A stretch of DNA of 64,000 bases from CAWGOF01 sp963824225 (GTDB lineage: Bacteria; Acidobacteriota; Polarisedimenticolia; Polarisedimenticolales; Polarisedimenticolaceae), in NCBI GenBank assembly GCA_963824225.1, contig CAWGOF010000003.1, positions 682,001 to 746,000 on the forward strand, in the 5' to 3' direction. The position numbers were made by a program, and so were the translations under genes. Shown here in pieces: positions 1 through 9,760 of the stretch. Position 1 is the first letter of the stretch. The number at the start of each line of letters is the position of its first letter. A model generated the notes under the pieces. That model saw nothing but the letters and a program-made list of their open reading frames with translations. It made no database searches and was not told where the DNA came from.

Positions 1-3000
1 AGCATTCTCGAGCGCGCGGAAACCGAGCACGTGAAGCTGCTCGTCGTCGAGGCCAGGGCCGAGCTCCTGCCCGCCCTGGCCGCGATCGACGGCGTGCGCT
101 GGGTGCAGGACAAACCAGTTTACCTGCTCGTGAACGACGACGCGCGGTTCGTGGTCCAGGCCAACCGGCGTGGCGACCTGCCGCTCCACGCACACGGCCT
201 GACGGGCCTGGGCCAGGTGGGCGGCGTCTCGGATAGCGGTCTCGACGCCTTCGACTTCGACAACGTGAGCGGTGCGCCCGTCGGCACGGATGGCGCGGAC
301 GCGGGCTGCTACTTCATCGACGACGGCAATGGCGGCCAGGGTGGAGCGCAGGTCGCACCGGGACCGGCGCATCGCAAGGTCGTCGGCTACACGGTCCCAG
401 CGGGAGCGCAGGGCGATTTCACGGACGAGGCCGGCCACGGCACGCACGTCGTCGGCTCGGTCGTCGGCGATCAAGCGCCGTGGGGCGAGGTCTCACCGTC
501 CGACGGCCAGGCCTACGACGCACGGATCTTCTTCCAGGACATCAACGTCGGAGGCGGCCTGACGGTGAGCCCGCCCTCGGACTACTTCAACGACCTGTTC
601 GGCCAGGCCTATGATCCGAACGGCAACGGCGCCTACGAGCCCGCGCTCGAGCCGCGCACGCATTCGAACTCGTGGGGCAGCGCCGATTCGACCTACGACG
701 CGAGCACGGCGCAGGCCGACCTGTTCCTGTGGGTCCATCCCGACTTCCTGATCCTGTTCGCCGCGGGCAACAACGGGCCGGCCCCGCTCACCGTGGGGAA
801 CCCCGGCACGGCGAAGAGCATCGTCACGGTCGGAGCGACGGAGAACGGCGACGGCGACCCGAACGCGATGGCCGACTTCTCGAGCCACGGCCCGATCCCG
901 CTGAGCGGTCCCCCGGGCGGCGGCAACCGACTGTCGCCCACGATCGGGGCGCCGGGCGTTGGCCTGCTCTCGGCGCTCTACAAGAGCCCCTGCGGGACGC
1001 AGGAGCTGAGCGGCACGAGCATGGCCACGCCGACGACGCAGGGCGTGGCGCTGCTCCTGCGGCAGTATCTGTGGGACGGCTTCTACCCCAACGGTGAGCC
1101 GACCCCGGGCAACGGGATGCGCACCCCACCGCCGAGCGGCGCGCTGCTCAAGGCGCTGCTCGTCAACAGTGGCCAGCGCATGACCGGCCTGTTCACGGAC
1201 AACGGCACCGGCGGCTCGTGGCCGTCGAACGGGCAGGGCTGGGGTCGCATCACGGCCGACGACGTCTTGTACTTTCAGGGCGACCACCGCGACGTGTGGC
1301 TGCACGACGAGTACAGCCCGGCCGGCACCACCGGCTTGGGCGCGAGTGGCGAGACCCGGACGTTCACGCTCTACGTCGGCGACGGCGCGCCGTTCGAGGG
1401 CGAGCCGCTCGAGATCACGCTCGTGTGGCCGGACTACCCGGGCTCGATGCTCGACGGCGGGCGCCTGGTCAACAACCTCGATCTCGTGGTCACCGATCCG
1501 GCGGGCCAGATCCATCGCGGAAACGACCCGGCGCAGAACGATTTCCAAAACGCGTCGGACCTGCCCCCGGCGCCCGACGCGATCAACCCGTGGGAGGTCG
1601 TGTACCTCGAGCATCCGGTCCCGGGGACGTATGCGGTCACGGTCACGGCCACGGTGCTCGGCTCGCTCGCACCCGACCCACAGCGCAAGCAGAGCTTCGC
1701 GCTCGTCGCCACGGGCGACCTGCGCGGACGGCGCGGCCGCGCGGAGATCGAGCGCGACGCGTACAACCCGATCCCGACCGCCCCGGCCCGGCTGCGCGTC
1801 ATCGACCTCGATCGCAACGTGAGCCCCCAGGCGGTCGAGTCGCTGACCGCGCGCCTGACGAGCACGACGAGCCCAGCGGGGATCGCGGTCACGCTCGTCG
1901 AGTCGAGCGCCGACTCGGGACGTTCGTCGGGACGGCGACGCTCGTCATCCCCGACCAGGGCCAGGTCCTCGCCCCGGGGCAGCTCGCGGTCCAGAAAGGG
2001 AACACGATCCGCCTCGAGTACACGGACGCGGACGACGGCTCGGGAAGCACCTACGTCGCGTTCGATACCGCGCGGATCGAGGATCCGGTCGTTGCCCTGC
2101 TCAATCCGCCCGTGCTCGCCGATCCAGGCGACACGGACTCGGACGGCAGCTACGCGATCTCGTGGGTCCCGGGCGAGACGAGCAACAACCGCGGTCTCGA
2201 AAGGACCCTGGCCTACTACCTCGTGGAGGAGGCGACCGACTACACGCTCGCGCTCACCGATGACGCCGAGGGCGCGCTCGAGACCTACTGGACGGCCGAG
2301 TCCGGGACCCAGTTCAGCCAGCCCTGGACGAAGAGCCCAGCCTACAACCACACACCGAGCCCACCCTTGCCCGGCGAGAGCTATTGGTCGCAGAACGTCG
2401 AGAGCGGAGCGAACCTGCTCGACGCCGACGCGCGTCTCGTCCTGACGCAGCCGATCACGATCCCGGCCTCGCTCGGCTCGGCGCGGCTGACGTTCTACAG
2501 CCGCTACTTCAACGAGCCGGACGACGTCGGGACGGTCGAGATCTCGACCGACGGCGGGACGAGCTGGACCGAGCTGCTCAAGATCGCCGACGCGCCGCAG
2601 GCGCCGCCGGCCGATACGCGGATGCAGCACCACGAGGTCGACCTGACCCCGTACCGCGGCACGCCGTCCCGGCTGCGCTTCCGCTTCGTCAGCACGTCGA
2701 ACTACTACCTGTTCGCGACGCTGGGCTGGTGGATCGACGACATCGTCATCAGTGGCGCGAGCTGGCACCCGATCGCCGTCGTACCGCCTGACGAGACTTC
2801 GCTCGCGATCACGGGCCGGATCGACGGTGGCTACGGCTACCGTGTTCGCAGCGGCTTCACCGACGGCAGCGCGTCGGCCTTCTCGAACGTCGAGACGATC
2901 GTCGTCGCCCTGCCGGATACGGCGGCCGGACGCGTGCCGTCGAGCGCGCCCGATGTGCCCCTGCGCTTGGGCAAGGACGCGGGCGGCGACATCACGCTCG

Positions 3001-3266
3001 AGTGGGGCGCGTCGTGCGTCGCGAACGACACCGACTACGAGGTCTACGAGGGTGAGCTCGGCACCTGGTACAGCCACACGCCGAAGCTGTGCTCGACCGG
3101 CGGTGCGTCCAGCGCGACCTTCGCCCCCGGGACCGCCGACACGTACTACCTCGTCGTTCCGCGGAACGCGGCGCGCGAGGGCTCGTACGGCCTCGACAGC
3201 GCGGGCCACGAGCGGCCCGCGGGCAGCTCCGTCTGCCTCGTGCAGAGCATCGAAGACTGCCCGTAG
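1..3266 (+). CDS. Subtilisin-like serine protease (S8), 5'-partial, frameshifted
   Basis: Secreted subtilase, probably cell-surface or extracellular. The catalytic triad is visible: Asp in VSDSGLD (codon at 232), His in GHGTHVVG (codon at 436) and Ser in SGTSMATP (codon at 1018), with the oxyanion region AAGNNGP between. The frame is open from base 1 and no signal peptide is present, so the gene starts upstream; the GTG at 31 is only the first in-window candidate. After the protease domain come beta-rich domains, including a MAM/immune-inhibitor-A-like region around 2380-2760 (FYSRYFNE, WWIDDIVISG). Near 1919 the frame changes: one base appears to be missing after GACTCGGG, and the sense then continues as TFVGTATLVIP to the TAG at 3264. 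The protease assignment is firm; the substrate is unknown. The frameshift falls after the catalytic domain. Confidence 0.85.
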
Positions 3267-3306
3267 CGTTGCCGCGGGCGGGGGACGGGGGGATCATGCC
3301 TGTAGC

Positions 3307-4383
3307 GTGAAGCTTCGCGACGTGAACATGGAGGTCGCGGGCCAGCTCGACGACATGGCCCTCGTCCACGATTCGCCCTACGGCCGGACCGCCTACGCGC
3401 GCGCCTCGCGCTCGGTCCTCGGCCTCACCCAAGCGCTCGACGAGCTCCTGGCCGAGCGGTCGGCGCGCGAGATCGCGCACGTCGGCCGCTCGAGCGAGCG
3501 CGTGATCCTCGAGTACCTCGAGCACGGCAAGAGCCCGACCGTCGAACGCGCCGTGGCCCGCAGCGCCAAGCGCGCGCAGGTTCTGGACGCGCGCGCGGCG
3601 CGGACCCACTTTCTCAGCCGGGCCAGCGTGCTGCGCGTCCTGCGCCCGCGCACGCGCGGGGTGATCGCGGCCCGGGACTACCGCGGCGACTTGCAGACGC
3701 ACTCGTCGTGGAGCGATGGCAAGCAGAGCATCGCCGAGCTGGCGGATGCCGCGCGTCTGCGCGGCTATGCCTACCTCGCCGTGAGCGACCACTCCTATGG
3801 GCTGAAGCAGGCGCATGGCATGAGCATGGCCGACGCCAGGCGCCGCAAGCGAGAGATCGACTCGCTCAATCGCCGGTGGGACGGCGACTTCCGCGTGATC
3901 GGTGCGATCGAGGCCAACATCCCGGCCGAGGGCGGCGTCGACTTGACGCGCGAGGAGCTGCGGCAGTTCGAGCTCGTGCTCGCGGCGCCCCACGCGGGGC
4001 TGCGGCGCACGGAGGATCAGACCGCGCGCATGCTGGCCACGGTGCGCCACGCGGGCGTACACGTGCTCGCGCATCCACGCGGCCGCACGTATTCGCGCCG
4101 CGGCGTGCTCGCGCGGTGGGACGAGGTGTTCGACGAGGCGAGCGGCCGCGGCGTGGCGCTCGAGATCGACGGCGACCCGAACCGTCAGGACCTCGACTAC
4201 GCGCTCGCGCGTCGCGCGCACGCGCGAGGCTGCCTGTTCGCCCTCGACAGCGACGCCCACGCCTTAGAGCAGCTCGACTACGCCGACTTCGCCCTCGCGC
4301 ACGCCCGGCTCGCCGGCATCCCGGCCGCGCGGATCGTCAACACGTGGCCGGCGCAGAAGCTCCTCGATTGGGCGCGGCGATGA
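3307..4383 (+). CDS. PHP-domain metal-dependent phosphoesterase with PolX-like N-terminus
   Basis: A 358-residue PHP protein, presumably a metal-dependent phosphoesterase or nuclease. The first ~110 residues look like the helix-hairpin-helix region of family X DNA polymerases (LTQALDELLAERSAREIAHVG). PHP motifs follow: DLQTHSSWSDG, AVSDHS, IEANIPAEG, AAPHAGLRR, VLAHPRGR and LDSDAHA. The first motif has Gln where the usual HxH first histidine would be, so the metal site is altered or uses another ligand. No polymerase nucleotidyltransferase domain is present. The GTG start at 3307 follows a purine-rich GGGGACGGGGGG tract about 14 bases upstream; ATG at 3328 is an alternative. The stop overlaps the ATG of the LigD polymerase gene (ATGA), so a role in the same end-joining operon is likely but inferred. 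Confidence 0.8.
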   Translation: MKLRDVNMEVAGQLDDMALVHDSPYGRTAYARASRSVLGLTQALDELLAERSAREIAHVGRSSERVILEYLEHGKSPTVERAVARSAKRAQVLDARAARTHFLSRASVLRVLRPRTRGVIAARDYRGDLQTHSSWSDGKQSIAELADAARLRGYAYLAVSDHSYGLKQAHGMSMADARRRKREIDSLNRRWDGDFRVIGAIEANIPAEGGVDLTREELRQFELVLAAPHAGLRRTEDQTARMLATVRHAGVHVLAHPRGRTYSRRGVLARWDEVFDEASGRGVALEIDGDPNRQDLDYALARRAHARGCLFALDSDAHALEQLDYADFALAHARLAGIPAARIVNTWPAQKLLDWARR

Positions 4384-5309
4384 AGAAGATCCCACCGATC
4401 CCTCGTGGCGGCTCCGACGCCGTGCTCGACGTCGGCGGGAGGAAGGTTCAGCTCACGAACCTCGACAAGCCGTTCTGGCCCGAGCTCGGGCTGACCAAGG
4501 GTGACCTGCTCCTGTACTACGCGCGCGTGGCCCGGGTGCTCCTGCCGCACCTGCGCGATCGCCCGATGGTGATGAAGCGCTACCCCGACGGCGCGGCGGG
4601 CAAGTTCTTCTTCATGAAGCGCGCGCCCGCCCCCCGCCCGCGCTGGATCCAGACCTGCCGTGTGCCGCACGCCTCGGCCAACATCGTCGACTTTCCGCTG
4701 ATCCAGGACGAGGCCGCGCTCCTGTGGGTCGTCAACCTCGGCTGCATCGATCTCAACCCGTGGTACGCGCGGTGCGACGATTTCGATCGGCCCGACTTCC
4801 TGCACTTCGACCTCGATCCCACGCCGCGTGCGACGTTCGACCAGGTGCTCGAGACCGCGCTCCTCGTGCGGCGCGGGCTCGACGGGCTCGGCATGCCCTG
4901 CCACGCCAAGACCACGGGCTCGAAGGGGATCCACATCTACGTGCCGATCCGCCGCGGTCCGCTGCAGAAGGAGGTGTGGAGCTTCGCCAAGCGCTTCGCG
5001 CTCGAGCTGGCGCGGCAGGCTCCGCGGCTGATCACGGCGGAGTATCGCGTCGCCAAGCGTCCCCCGGCCCACGTCCTCGTCGACTACAACCAGAACTCCT
5101 GGGGTCGAACGCTGGCCTCGGTCTATTCGGTACGTCCGACCGCGCAGGCCACGGTGTCGACTCCCGTCACGTGGAACGAGGTCGAGCGTGGGATCCGTCT
5201 CGAGCGGTTCACGCTCAAGACGGTCCCGCAGCGTATCGCCAAGGTGGGCGACCTGTGGAAGCCGCTCCTGGCGCAGCGCGGCCGTGTCGCGCTCGAGCGC
5301 TTGCTGTGA
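4380..5309 (+). CDS. ligD: LigD-type polymerase domain protein (NHEJ primase-polymerase)
   Basis: A stand-alone 309-residue PolDom of the archaeo-eukaryotic primase superfamily, the enzyme that adds nucleotides (preferably ribonucleotides) at double-strand ends in bacterial non-homologous end joining. Visible features are the N-terminal VQLTNLDKPFWPELGLTKGD, the catalytic acidic motif HFDLDPTP, and TTGSKGIHIYVPI with the nucleotide-binding residues. In Mycobacterium and Pseudomonas this domain is fused to ligase and phosphoesterase domains in LigD; here it is a separate gene. The ATG overlaps the PHP stop (ATGA), and the ligase GTG overlaps this stop (GTGA), so the three genes are translationally coupled. 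No Ku gene lies in the window. Confidence 0.92.
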   Translation: MKKIPPIPRGGSDAVLDVGGRKVQLTNLDKPFWPELGLTKGDLLLYYARVARVLLPHLRDRPMVMKRYPDGAAGKFFFMKRAPAPRPRWIQTCRVPHASANIVDFPLIQDEAALLWVVNLGCIDLNPWYARCDDFDRPDFLHFDLDPTPRATFDQVLETALLVRRGLDGLGMPCHAKTTGSKGIHIYVPIRRGPLQKEVWSFAKRFALELARQAPRLITAEYRVAKRPPAHVLVDYNQNSWGRTLASVYSVRPTAQATVSTPVTWNEVERGIRLERFTLKTVPQRIAKVGDLWKPLLAQRGRVALERLL

Positions 5310-6397
5310 CGCTCCCGTTGAAGCAGCCGTACCCGCCGATGGAGTCGCGCTCGGTCGACGACATCCCGAGCGGCCCCGAGTGGCAGTACGAGCCGAAGTG
5401 GGACGGCTTCCGGTGCCTCGCCTTCCGCGACGGCGACGAGGTCACGCTCCAGTCGAAGGCCGGCCAGCCGCTCGCGCGCTACTTCCCCGAGATGGTGGAC
5501 GCGCTGCAGCAGGTCCGTGCGCGACGTTTCGTGCTCGACGGCGAGCTCGTGGTGCCGCACGGCGGCGCACTGTCGTTCGACGACCTGCTGATGCGCATTC
5601 ACCCTGCAGCGAGCCGGGTCCGCAAGCTCGCGGCCGAGACGCCGTCGCTCTTCATCGTCTTCGACCTGCTCGTCGACGAGCGCGGGAAGTCCTGGGTTCG
5701 CCAGCCCTTGGCCAAGCGCCGGCCGCGGCTCGAGGCGTTCGCCGCGCGCTTCCTCGCGCGCCACCCGCGCATCGCGCTCTCCCCGGCGACGCGGGATCGC
5801 ACGCTGGCCCTGCGCTGGTTCCAGAAGACGCGTGGCGCGCTCGACGGCGTCATCGCCAAGCGCATCGACGCCGAGTATCGGTCGGGCGATCGCACGGCGA
5901 TGCGGAAGATCAAGCAGCGCCGCACCGCCGATTGCGTCGTCGGCGGCTTCCGCTACGCGAGTGCGGGCAAGGCGGTCGGCTCGCTGTTGCTCGGTCTCTA
6001 CGACGACGAGGGGCTCCTGCACCACGTCGGATTCACGTCGAGCCAGAGCGCGAGCGAGCGCAAGGCGCTCCTCCCCCGGCTCGAGAAGCTGCGGAAGCCG
6101 CCCGGCTTCACTGGCAACGCTCCGGGCGGACCGAGCCGCTGGAGCACCGAGCGCTCGACCGAGTGGGTGGCGCTTCGTCCCAAGCTCGTCGTCGAGGTCG
6201 AGTACGACCACGTGACCGGCAACCGCTTCCGCCACGGCACGCGCTTCCTGCGCTACCGACCGGACAAGGCGCCGCGCCAGTGCACGTTCGAGCAGCTGGC
6301 CCGGCCTGCGGGCCGCATGCTCGAGCTGCTTCGCAAGGGGTCAGGTCTGGGGGTCAGGTCAAAGCGCCTGACCCGGAGACCTGACCCGGAGACCTGA
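5306..6397 (+). CDS. ligD: ATP-dependent DNA ligase (LigD ligase domain)
   Basis: A 363-residue ATP-dependent ligase sealing nicks or ends in non-homologous end joining. Motif I is EPKWDGFRC, whose Lys is the AMP acceptor. Also visible are LDGELVVP, the LFIVFDLLVDERG region, DGVIAKRIDAEYRSG (motif IV) and MRKIKQRRTADCVV (motif V), followed by an OB-fold half. GTG at 5306 overlaps the polymerase stop. The C-terminal ~19 residues (GSGLGVRSKRL onward to the stop at 6395) are encoded by a GGGGTCAGGTC repeat cluster, so the original stop has probably been displaced and the tail is not part of the ligase fold. A free-standing ligase next to a free-standing PolDom is a split LigD arrangement. Confidence 0.92.
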   Translation: MTLPLKQPYPPMESRSVDDIPSGPEWQYEPKWDGFRCLAFRDGDEVTLQSKAGQPLARYFPEMVDALQQVRARRFVLDGELVVPHGGALSFDDLLMRIHPAASRVRKLAAETPSLFIVFDLLVDERGKSWVRQPLAKRRPRLEAFAARFLARHPRIALSPATRDRTLALRWFQKTRGALDGVIAKRIDAEYRSGDRTAMRKIKQRRTADCVVGGFRYASAGKAVGSLLLGLYDDEGLLHHVGFTSSQSASERKALLPRLEKLRKPPGFTGNAPGGPSRWSTERSTEWVALRPKLVVEVEYDHVTGNRFRHGTRFLRYRPDKAPRQCTFEQLARPAGRMLELLRKGSGLGVRSKRLTRRPDPET

Positions 6398-6402
6398 CCC
6401 CC
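6337..6402. repeat. GGGGTCAGGTC repeat cluster R1
   Basis: Two direct copies of GGGTCAGGTC (6338-6347 and 6351-6360) are followed by three inverted copies of CCTGACCC/GACCTGACCCC to 6402. Together they can fold into an imperfect cruciform. The cluster covers the 3' end of the ligase gene and the gap before the convergent phosphoesterase gene. Confidence 0.85.
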
Positions 6403-6417
6403 GACGGGGCGACGGCG

Positions 6418-7611
6418 CTACGGGAGGCACAGCGTGGTCCCCGGTGGCTCGGGCTGGGGCAGGATCGGGACGCGGGCGTCGAAGCGCCTCAGGTTCAGCG
6501 CGGCGGCCAGGTTTTCGACGTCGCTCGAGGCGTCGCGCGCGGTCAGCGGCGCCAGGTCCCAGCGCCACTCGATCAGCTTGAGGATCGAGGTGTGATCGAA
6601 CACGTCCGAGGCGACGGTCGGGTTGGCCGGGTTTCCCTTGGAGAACGGCGAGGCGACGATCGTCGGCACGCGCAGGCCGAGGAGCGCCTTACCGTCGACG
6701 ATGTCCGGATCGACGTCGTTCGGTGCCGCGGCGCGGGGCGGCGCAACGTGGTCGAAGAACCCGCCCCACTCGTCGTAGGTGACGATGAACACGGTCCCCT
6801 TCCACTGCGGCCCGCTCGACACCGCACGGAACGTGCGGGCCAGGAACGCGTCGCCCGTGCGCACGTCGCCGTGCGGATGGTCCGAACCCGAGAGGCCGAG
6901 CTCGTCCCCCAGGAGCCGCGGCTCGACGAACGCGACCTTGGGCAGGTTCCCGCTCGCCGCGTCCTCCAGGAACTGATCGTAGGTCGACGTGATGTCGAGA
7001 TACTTCGTGCCCCACAAGAGCAGGAACGACGCGTCCGAGACGTAGTACTTCGCGCTGACGCCCTTCGCCTTCAGCCGATCCCAGATCGTCGGGACCGAGG
7101 TCGTCTCGGCGGTATTCGTCAGCCGATCGGTCTGCGCCGCGTGGAGGAAGATCCGGTTCGGGTAGGTCGGCCCGAGGATCGACGAGAAGTACCGATCGCA
7201 CGTCGTGTAGTTGCGTGCGAGCGCGTTGAAGAACGGCCGATCGGCCTCGACGTAGTAGCCGATCGCGTAGAGATCGTTCTCGCCCGCGCGCAGGAACCCG
7301 TCCATCGCCCCGCCGTTGTACTCGACGCGTCCCCCGTCCCACGAGTGGTCGGGATCGGGGTGCCCGCAGCCGGTGAAGTCGGGCGCGAGCGCGTGGGTCG
7401 GATGGAGCACGCCGTCGAGATCGGGGTACGACAGCCCGGCCTGCATCCCGTCGGCGTTCGGGTGCCAGCCGAGGAAGTGGTCGAAGCTCCGGTTCTCCAT
7501 CATCACGACCACGACGTGCTGGAACTGCTTGCGGCCGGCGTTCAGGGACACGGACGAGGCGAGGGTGAGAACGACGAGCGCCAGGGAATACCGAGACGCG
7601 ATGCGGCTCAT
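6418..7611 (-). CDS. Secreted phosphoesterase (phospholipase C / AcpA family)
   Basis: A 397-residue exported phosphoesterase of the family that includes phospholipase C and AcpA acid phosphatase (PF04185). Residues 1-25 form a signal peptide (basic start, hydrophobic ALVVLTLASSVSL). The family start motif VVVVMMENRSFDHFLGW supplies the metal-binding Glu/Asn. Further landmarks are TYPNRIFLHAAQTD, SDHPHGDVRTGD, VTYDEWGGFFDHV and VPTIVASPFSKG. The ATG at 7611 is preceded by GGGAAGGGGGG as ribosome-binding site, which rejects longer in-frame extensions. The substrate (phospholipid or phosphomonoester) cannot be told from sequence. The gene is divergent from the hybrid kinase and convergent with the ligase gene. 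Confidence 0.85.
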   Translation of the reverse strand: MSRIASRYSLALVVLTLASSVSLNAGRKQFQHVVVVMMENRSFDHFLGWHPNADGMQAGLSYPDLDGVLHPTHALAPDFTGCGHPDPDHSWDGGRVEYNGGAMDGFLRAGENDLYAIGYYVEADRPFFNALARNYTTCDRYFSSILGPTYPNRIFLHAAQTDRLTNTAETTSVPTIWDRLKAKGVSAKYYVSDASFLLLWGTKYLDITSTYDQFLEDAASGNLPKVAFVEPRLLGDELGLSGSDHPHGDVRTGDAFLARTFRAVSSGPQWKGTVFIVTYDEWGGFFDHVAPPRAAAPNDVDPDIVDGKALLGLRVPTIVASPFSKGNPANPTVASDVFDHTSILKLIEWRWDLAPLTARDASSDVENLAAALNLRRFDARVPILPQPEPPGTTLCLP

Positions 7612-7864
7612 GGGAACGCCCCCCTTCCCGTTCGGGTGCAAGCGCCGGCTGCAAGAAGGGAGCCACGGGGAGACGCGCGGAATCGCTGCGGCTTCTCGAG
7701 GATCCCGTCCCGCCGCTCGCGATTCCGTGCAACAACGGCGATCGCGTTGGAGAAAACGTGCAACGGCCGCGATGATCCGCCCTTCCGGGGGATCCCCTAG
7801 AACCTCCCGCCGGTGTTCTCCCGAGGGCACGCAAGGCCTGGCTGGTCGATCATTCTGTGGAACC

Positions 7865-9760
7865 ATGCCGATTCCCGACGGACCGAGGGACACGTTCGAG
7901 GCCGAGGTCGTCGAGCGTTTCGGCTTCCTGCCCAACTTCTACCGCGCGGCCCAACCCTCGCCCGATCTCCGGCAGCAGCTCTGGGGGTTCACCAAGGCGG
8001 GATACCTCGACAACCCGATGCCGTCCCTGTTCAAGGAGCGGCTGTTCGTCTGGCTCTCGCGATTCTGTCCGATTCGATACAGCATCGTGCGGCACGTCGG
8101 ATTCCTGCTCGGCCCGCCCCACGGCCACGCCGCGGGGGATGCGGTCGCCGAGCCACAGTCGCCCGAGGCGGTCGGCGAGCTCTTGCGCAAGCCGTCGCCC
8201 TGGCAGCGCGACATGCTGCCGGTCTACGCGCTCCTCGAGGCGCGCACGAAGCCGATCGACCAGTGGCCCGACGCGGGAACCGAGCTCGAGGACGCGCTGT
8301 TCGCCTGCGCCGCGTCGATCTTCGTCGAGCCTGCTCGCAGCCAGCTTGCCCGGCACGCCGTCGAGCGCGCGCTGGGCGCGCGAGGCTTCGAGCTGTTCAG
8401 CGGCATGCTCGCGTTCGTCCGCACGGCGCACTACTGGACGATGCTGCATCCGGACATCGAGGCCGAAGACGACATGCGCCAGTGGATGGACGGCCACGAG
8501 GAGCTGGCTCGCCTGCTGCTCGAGGATCCCGAGGCCGAGCGGTGCGAGATGGGCGGCCATCTGTTCGCCGAGCTGACGAGCCTGCGTGACCTGCACGAGC
8601 GCCAGGAGCTCGAGCGCGCCCAGCACGCGCTCGAGGAGAAGGACCGGCAGAAGGACCGGTTCATCGCGGTCCTGGGTCACGAGCTGCGCAACCCCCTGGC
8701 GGCGATCCGCGCCTCGGTCGACGCGATGACCCTGCTCGGGGCCAAGGACGCGCGTACGGCACGCCTGATCGAGCGTGTGGACCGTCAGACGACCGCGCTG
8801 TCCCGCATGGTCGTCGACCTGCTCGACGCCTCGCGCATCGCCCTCGGAAAGCTGTCGCTCGAGATCGAGCGGCTCGACCTCGCGGAGCTCGTGGCCGACA
8901 TGCTCGCCGAGCAGCAGCCGCGCGCGCAGGACGCCGGGCTCGAGCTGCTCGCCGACGTCGCCGCGGGTCCGCTGCTGGTCGAAGCGGACCCCGTGCGCCT
9001 GCGGCAGATCCTCGACAACCTGGTGGGCAACGCGATCAAGTTCACGCCGGCGGGTGGCAAGATCGGAGTCTCGCTCGTCGAGGACGGCAGCAGCGTCGCG
9101 GTCGCCGTCCGGGACTCGGGCGTCGGGTTCGACGCCCAGCTCGCACGGGAAATGTTCGAGCCATTCGCGCAGCGCGACCAGGGGCGCGACCGAGCAGCCG
9201 GCGGCCTCGGGCTCGGTCTGGCGATCGCTCGCCGCCTCGCCGAGCTCCACAACGGATCGCTTTCCGCCGCGAGCGACGGCCCGGGCCACGGCGCCGTGTT
9301 CACGCTGACGCTGCCGGACGCCGCGCAGCGCGACGCCGTGACCGGAGCCGACCCGGCGCCCGCGCGCGTGCGGACGGTGCTGCTCGTCGAGGACAACCGC
9401 GATGCGGCCGACAGCCTGGCCGAGCTCCTCGATCTCACGGGGATCCGGGTCGCGGTCGCGCGCGCCGGCCCCGAAGCGATCGTGCTCGCGCTCCAGCTCG
9501 TCCCGGACCTCATCGTGTGCGATCTCGGCCTTCCGGGAGAGATGGATGGTCTCGCGGTCGCGCGAACGTGCCGTGCCGAGGAGGCCCTGCGGTCGACGCG
9601 CCTCGTGGCGCTCTCGGGCTACAGCTCGCCCCAGGACCACGCCGACGCGCGCGAGGCGGGGTTCGAGTACCTGCTGACGAAGCCGCTCACGCGCGAGGCG
9701 CTCGCGCGCATGACCGGGGCTACGCCTTCCGCAGGACGAGGAGCCCGGCCCGGGGATTGA
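7865..9760 (+). CDS. Hybrid sensor histidine kinase-response regulator with AhpD-like N-terminal domain
   Basis: A 631-residue soluble hybrid kinase. Residues 1-220 form an all-alpha domain (FGFLPNFYRAAQPS, FKERLFVWLSRFCPIRYS) that resembles the AhpD/carboxymuconolactone decarboxylase fold. A coiled coil (~245-265) leads to HisKA with FIAVLGHELRNPLAAI (phospho-His), then HATPase_c with DNLVGNAIKFTP, DSGVGFD and GGLGLGLAIARRL. A C-terminal receiver domain follows: VLLVEDNRDAAD, phospho-Asp in VCDLGLPG, switch LVALSGYS, LTKPL. There are no membrane segments, so it senses inside the cell. AhpD-type enzymes use a CxxC; here only one Cys remains in that region (RFCPIRYSIVRH), so a sensory rather than peroxidase role is inferred. 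The last 41 bases overlap the convergent RNase gene. Confidence 0.85.
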   Translation: MPIPDGPRDTFEAEVVERFGFLPNFYRAAQPSPDLRQQLWGFTKAGYLDNPMPSLFKERLFVWLSRFCPIRYSIVRHVGFLLGPPHGHAAGDAVAEPQSPEAVGELLRKPSPWQRDMLPVYALLEARTKPIDQWPDAGTELEDALFACAASIFVEPARSQLARHAVERALGARGFELFSGMLAFVRTAHYWTMLHPDIEAEDDMRQWMDGHEELARLLLEDPEAERCEMGGHLFAELTSLRDLHERQELERAQHALEEKDRQKDRFIAVLGHELRNPLAAIRASVDAMTLLGAKDARTARLIERVDRQTTALSRMVVDLLDASRIALGKLSLEIERLDLAELVADMLAEQQPRAQDAGLELLADVAAGPLLVEADPVRLRQILDNLVGNAIKFTPAGGKIGVSLVEDGSSVAVAVRDSGVGFDAQLAREMFEPFAQRDQGRDRAAGGLGLGLAIARRLAELHNGSLSAASDGPGHGAVFTLTLPDAAQRDAVTGADPAPARVRTVLLVEDNRDAADSLAELLDLTGIRVAVARAGPEAIVLALQLVPDLIVCDLGLPGEMDGLAVARTCRAEEALRSTRLVALSGYSSPQDHADAREAGFEYLLTKPLTREALARMTGATPSAGRGARPGD

